DNA of 6,000 nucleotides from SURF-13 sp041695325 (GTDB taxonomy: Bacteria; Pseudomonadota; Gammaproteobacteria; SURF-13), in contig JBGFRC010000049.1 of the NCBI GenBank assembly GCA_041695325.1, positions 1-6,000 on the forward strand. Reading direction: 5' to 3'. The position numbers and the translations under genes are program-made. Each line of letters opens with the position of its first letter. The first letter of the stretch is position 1. This document shows positions 5,962-6,000 of this stretch, one piece after another. A model generated the notes under the pieces. The model was given only the letters and a program-made list of their open reading frames with translations, searched no databases and was not told the DNA's origin.

Positions 5962-6000
5962 CACGTGATCAAGCGCGCCCCTATTGCAATCTAATTCTAG

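Noticed and set aside
5962..6000. Terminator or next gene after the DUF2325 gene
   Set aside because: Only 39 bases remain and they show no stem-loop with T-run and no start signal.

Overview
The window looks like chromosomal DNA of a GC-rich Pseudomonadota. A beta- or gammaproteobacterium is likely: bfd, hemP and exbBD are typical of these groups, the tRNA encodes its own CCA, and coding regions are strongly G/C-rich at third positions. I cannot name a genus.

Positions 1-299 hold two perfect, adjacent 121-bp repeats that run into an apparently intact tRNA-Thr(CGT). Each unit carries the first ~19 bases of the same tRNA, so the region looks like a tandem expansion anchored on the tRNA 5' half. 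About 80 bp later comes the left end of an IS3-family insertion sequence: a complete orfA and an orfB that loses homology after about 47 codons. Positions 897-1346 then hold no gene I can support. Next is a compact palindromic element (1347-1507) with 15-bp terminal inverted repeats and a CTAA on each side, which looks like a MITE.

From 1517 onward everything reads in one direction. A sigma70-type promoter (TTGACT, 17 bp, TATCAT) is overlapped by a near-consensus Fur box. It precedes bfd (bacterioferritin-associated [2Fe-2S] ferredoxin), hemP (hemin uptake protein), a 5'-truncated exbB, exbD, a 590-residue exported protein built from CbiX-like chelatase repeats with a His-rich loop, and a 397-residue Cys/His-rich protein ending in a DUF2325 domain. 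Gaps are short at first (61 bp, then a 4-bp overlap, then 4 bp). They are longer before the chelatase-like gene (172 bp) and before the DUF2325 gene (130 bp), where separate control is possible. The 172-bp gap has weak, ordered resemblance to a cobalamin riboswitch.

The coherent reading is an iron-starvation locus: Fur derepression under low iron would make Bfd to release stored iron, HemP for heme uptake and ExbBD to energise TonB-dependent import. The two downstream proteins would handle metal or tetrapyrrole in a way not described to my knowledge. The exbB copy here lacks two of its three membrane helices and is probably dead, so a second ExbB elsewhere would be needed. The most interesting items are the exported multi-repeat chelatase paired with the DUF2325 protein under probable Fur control, and the tRNA-anchored repeat array.
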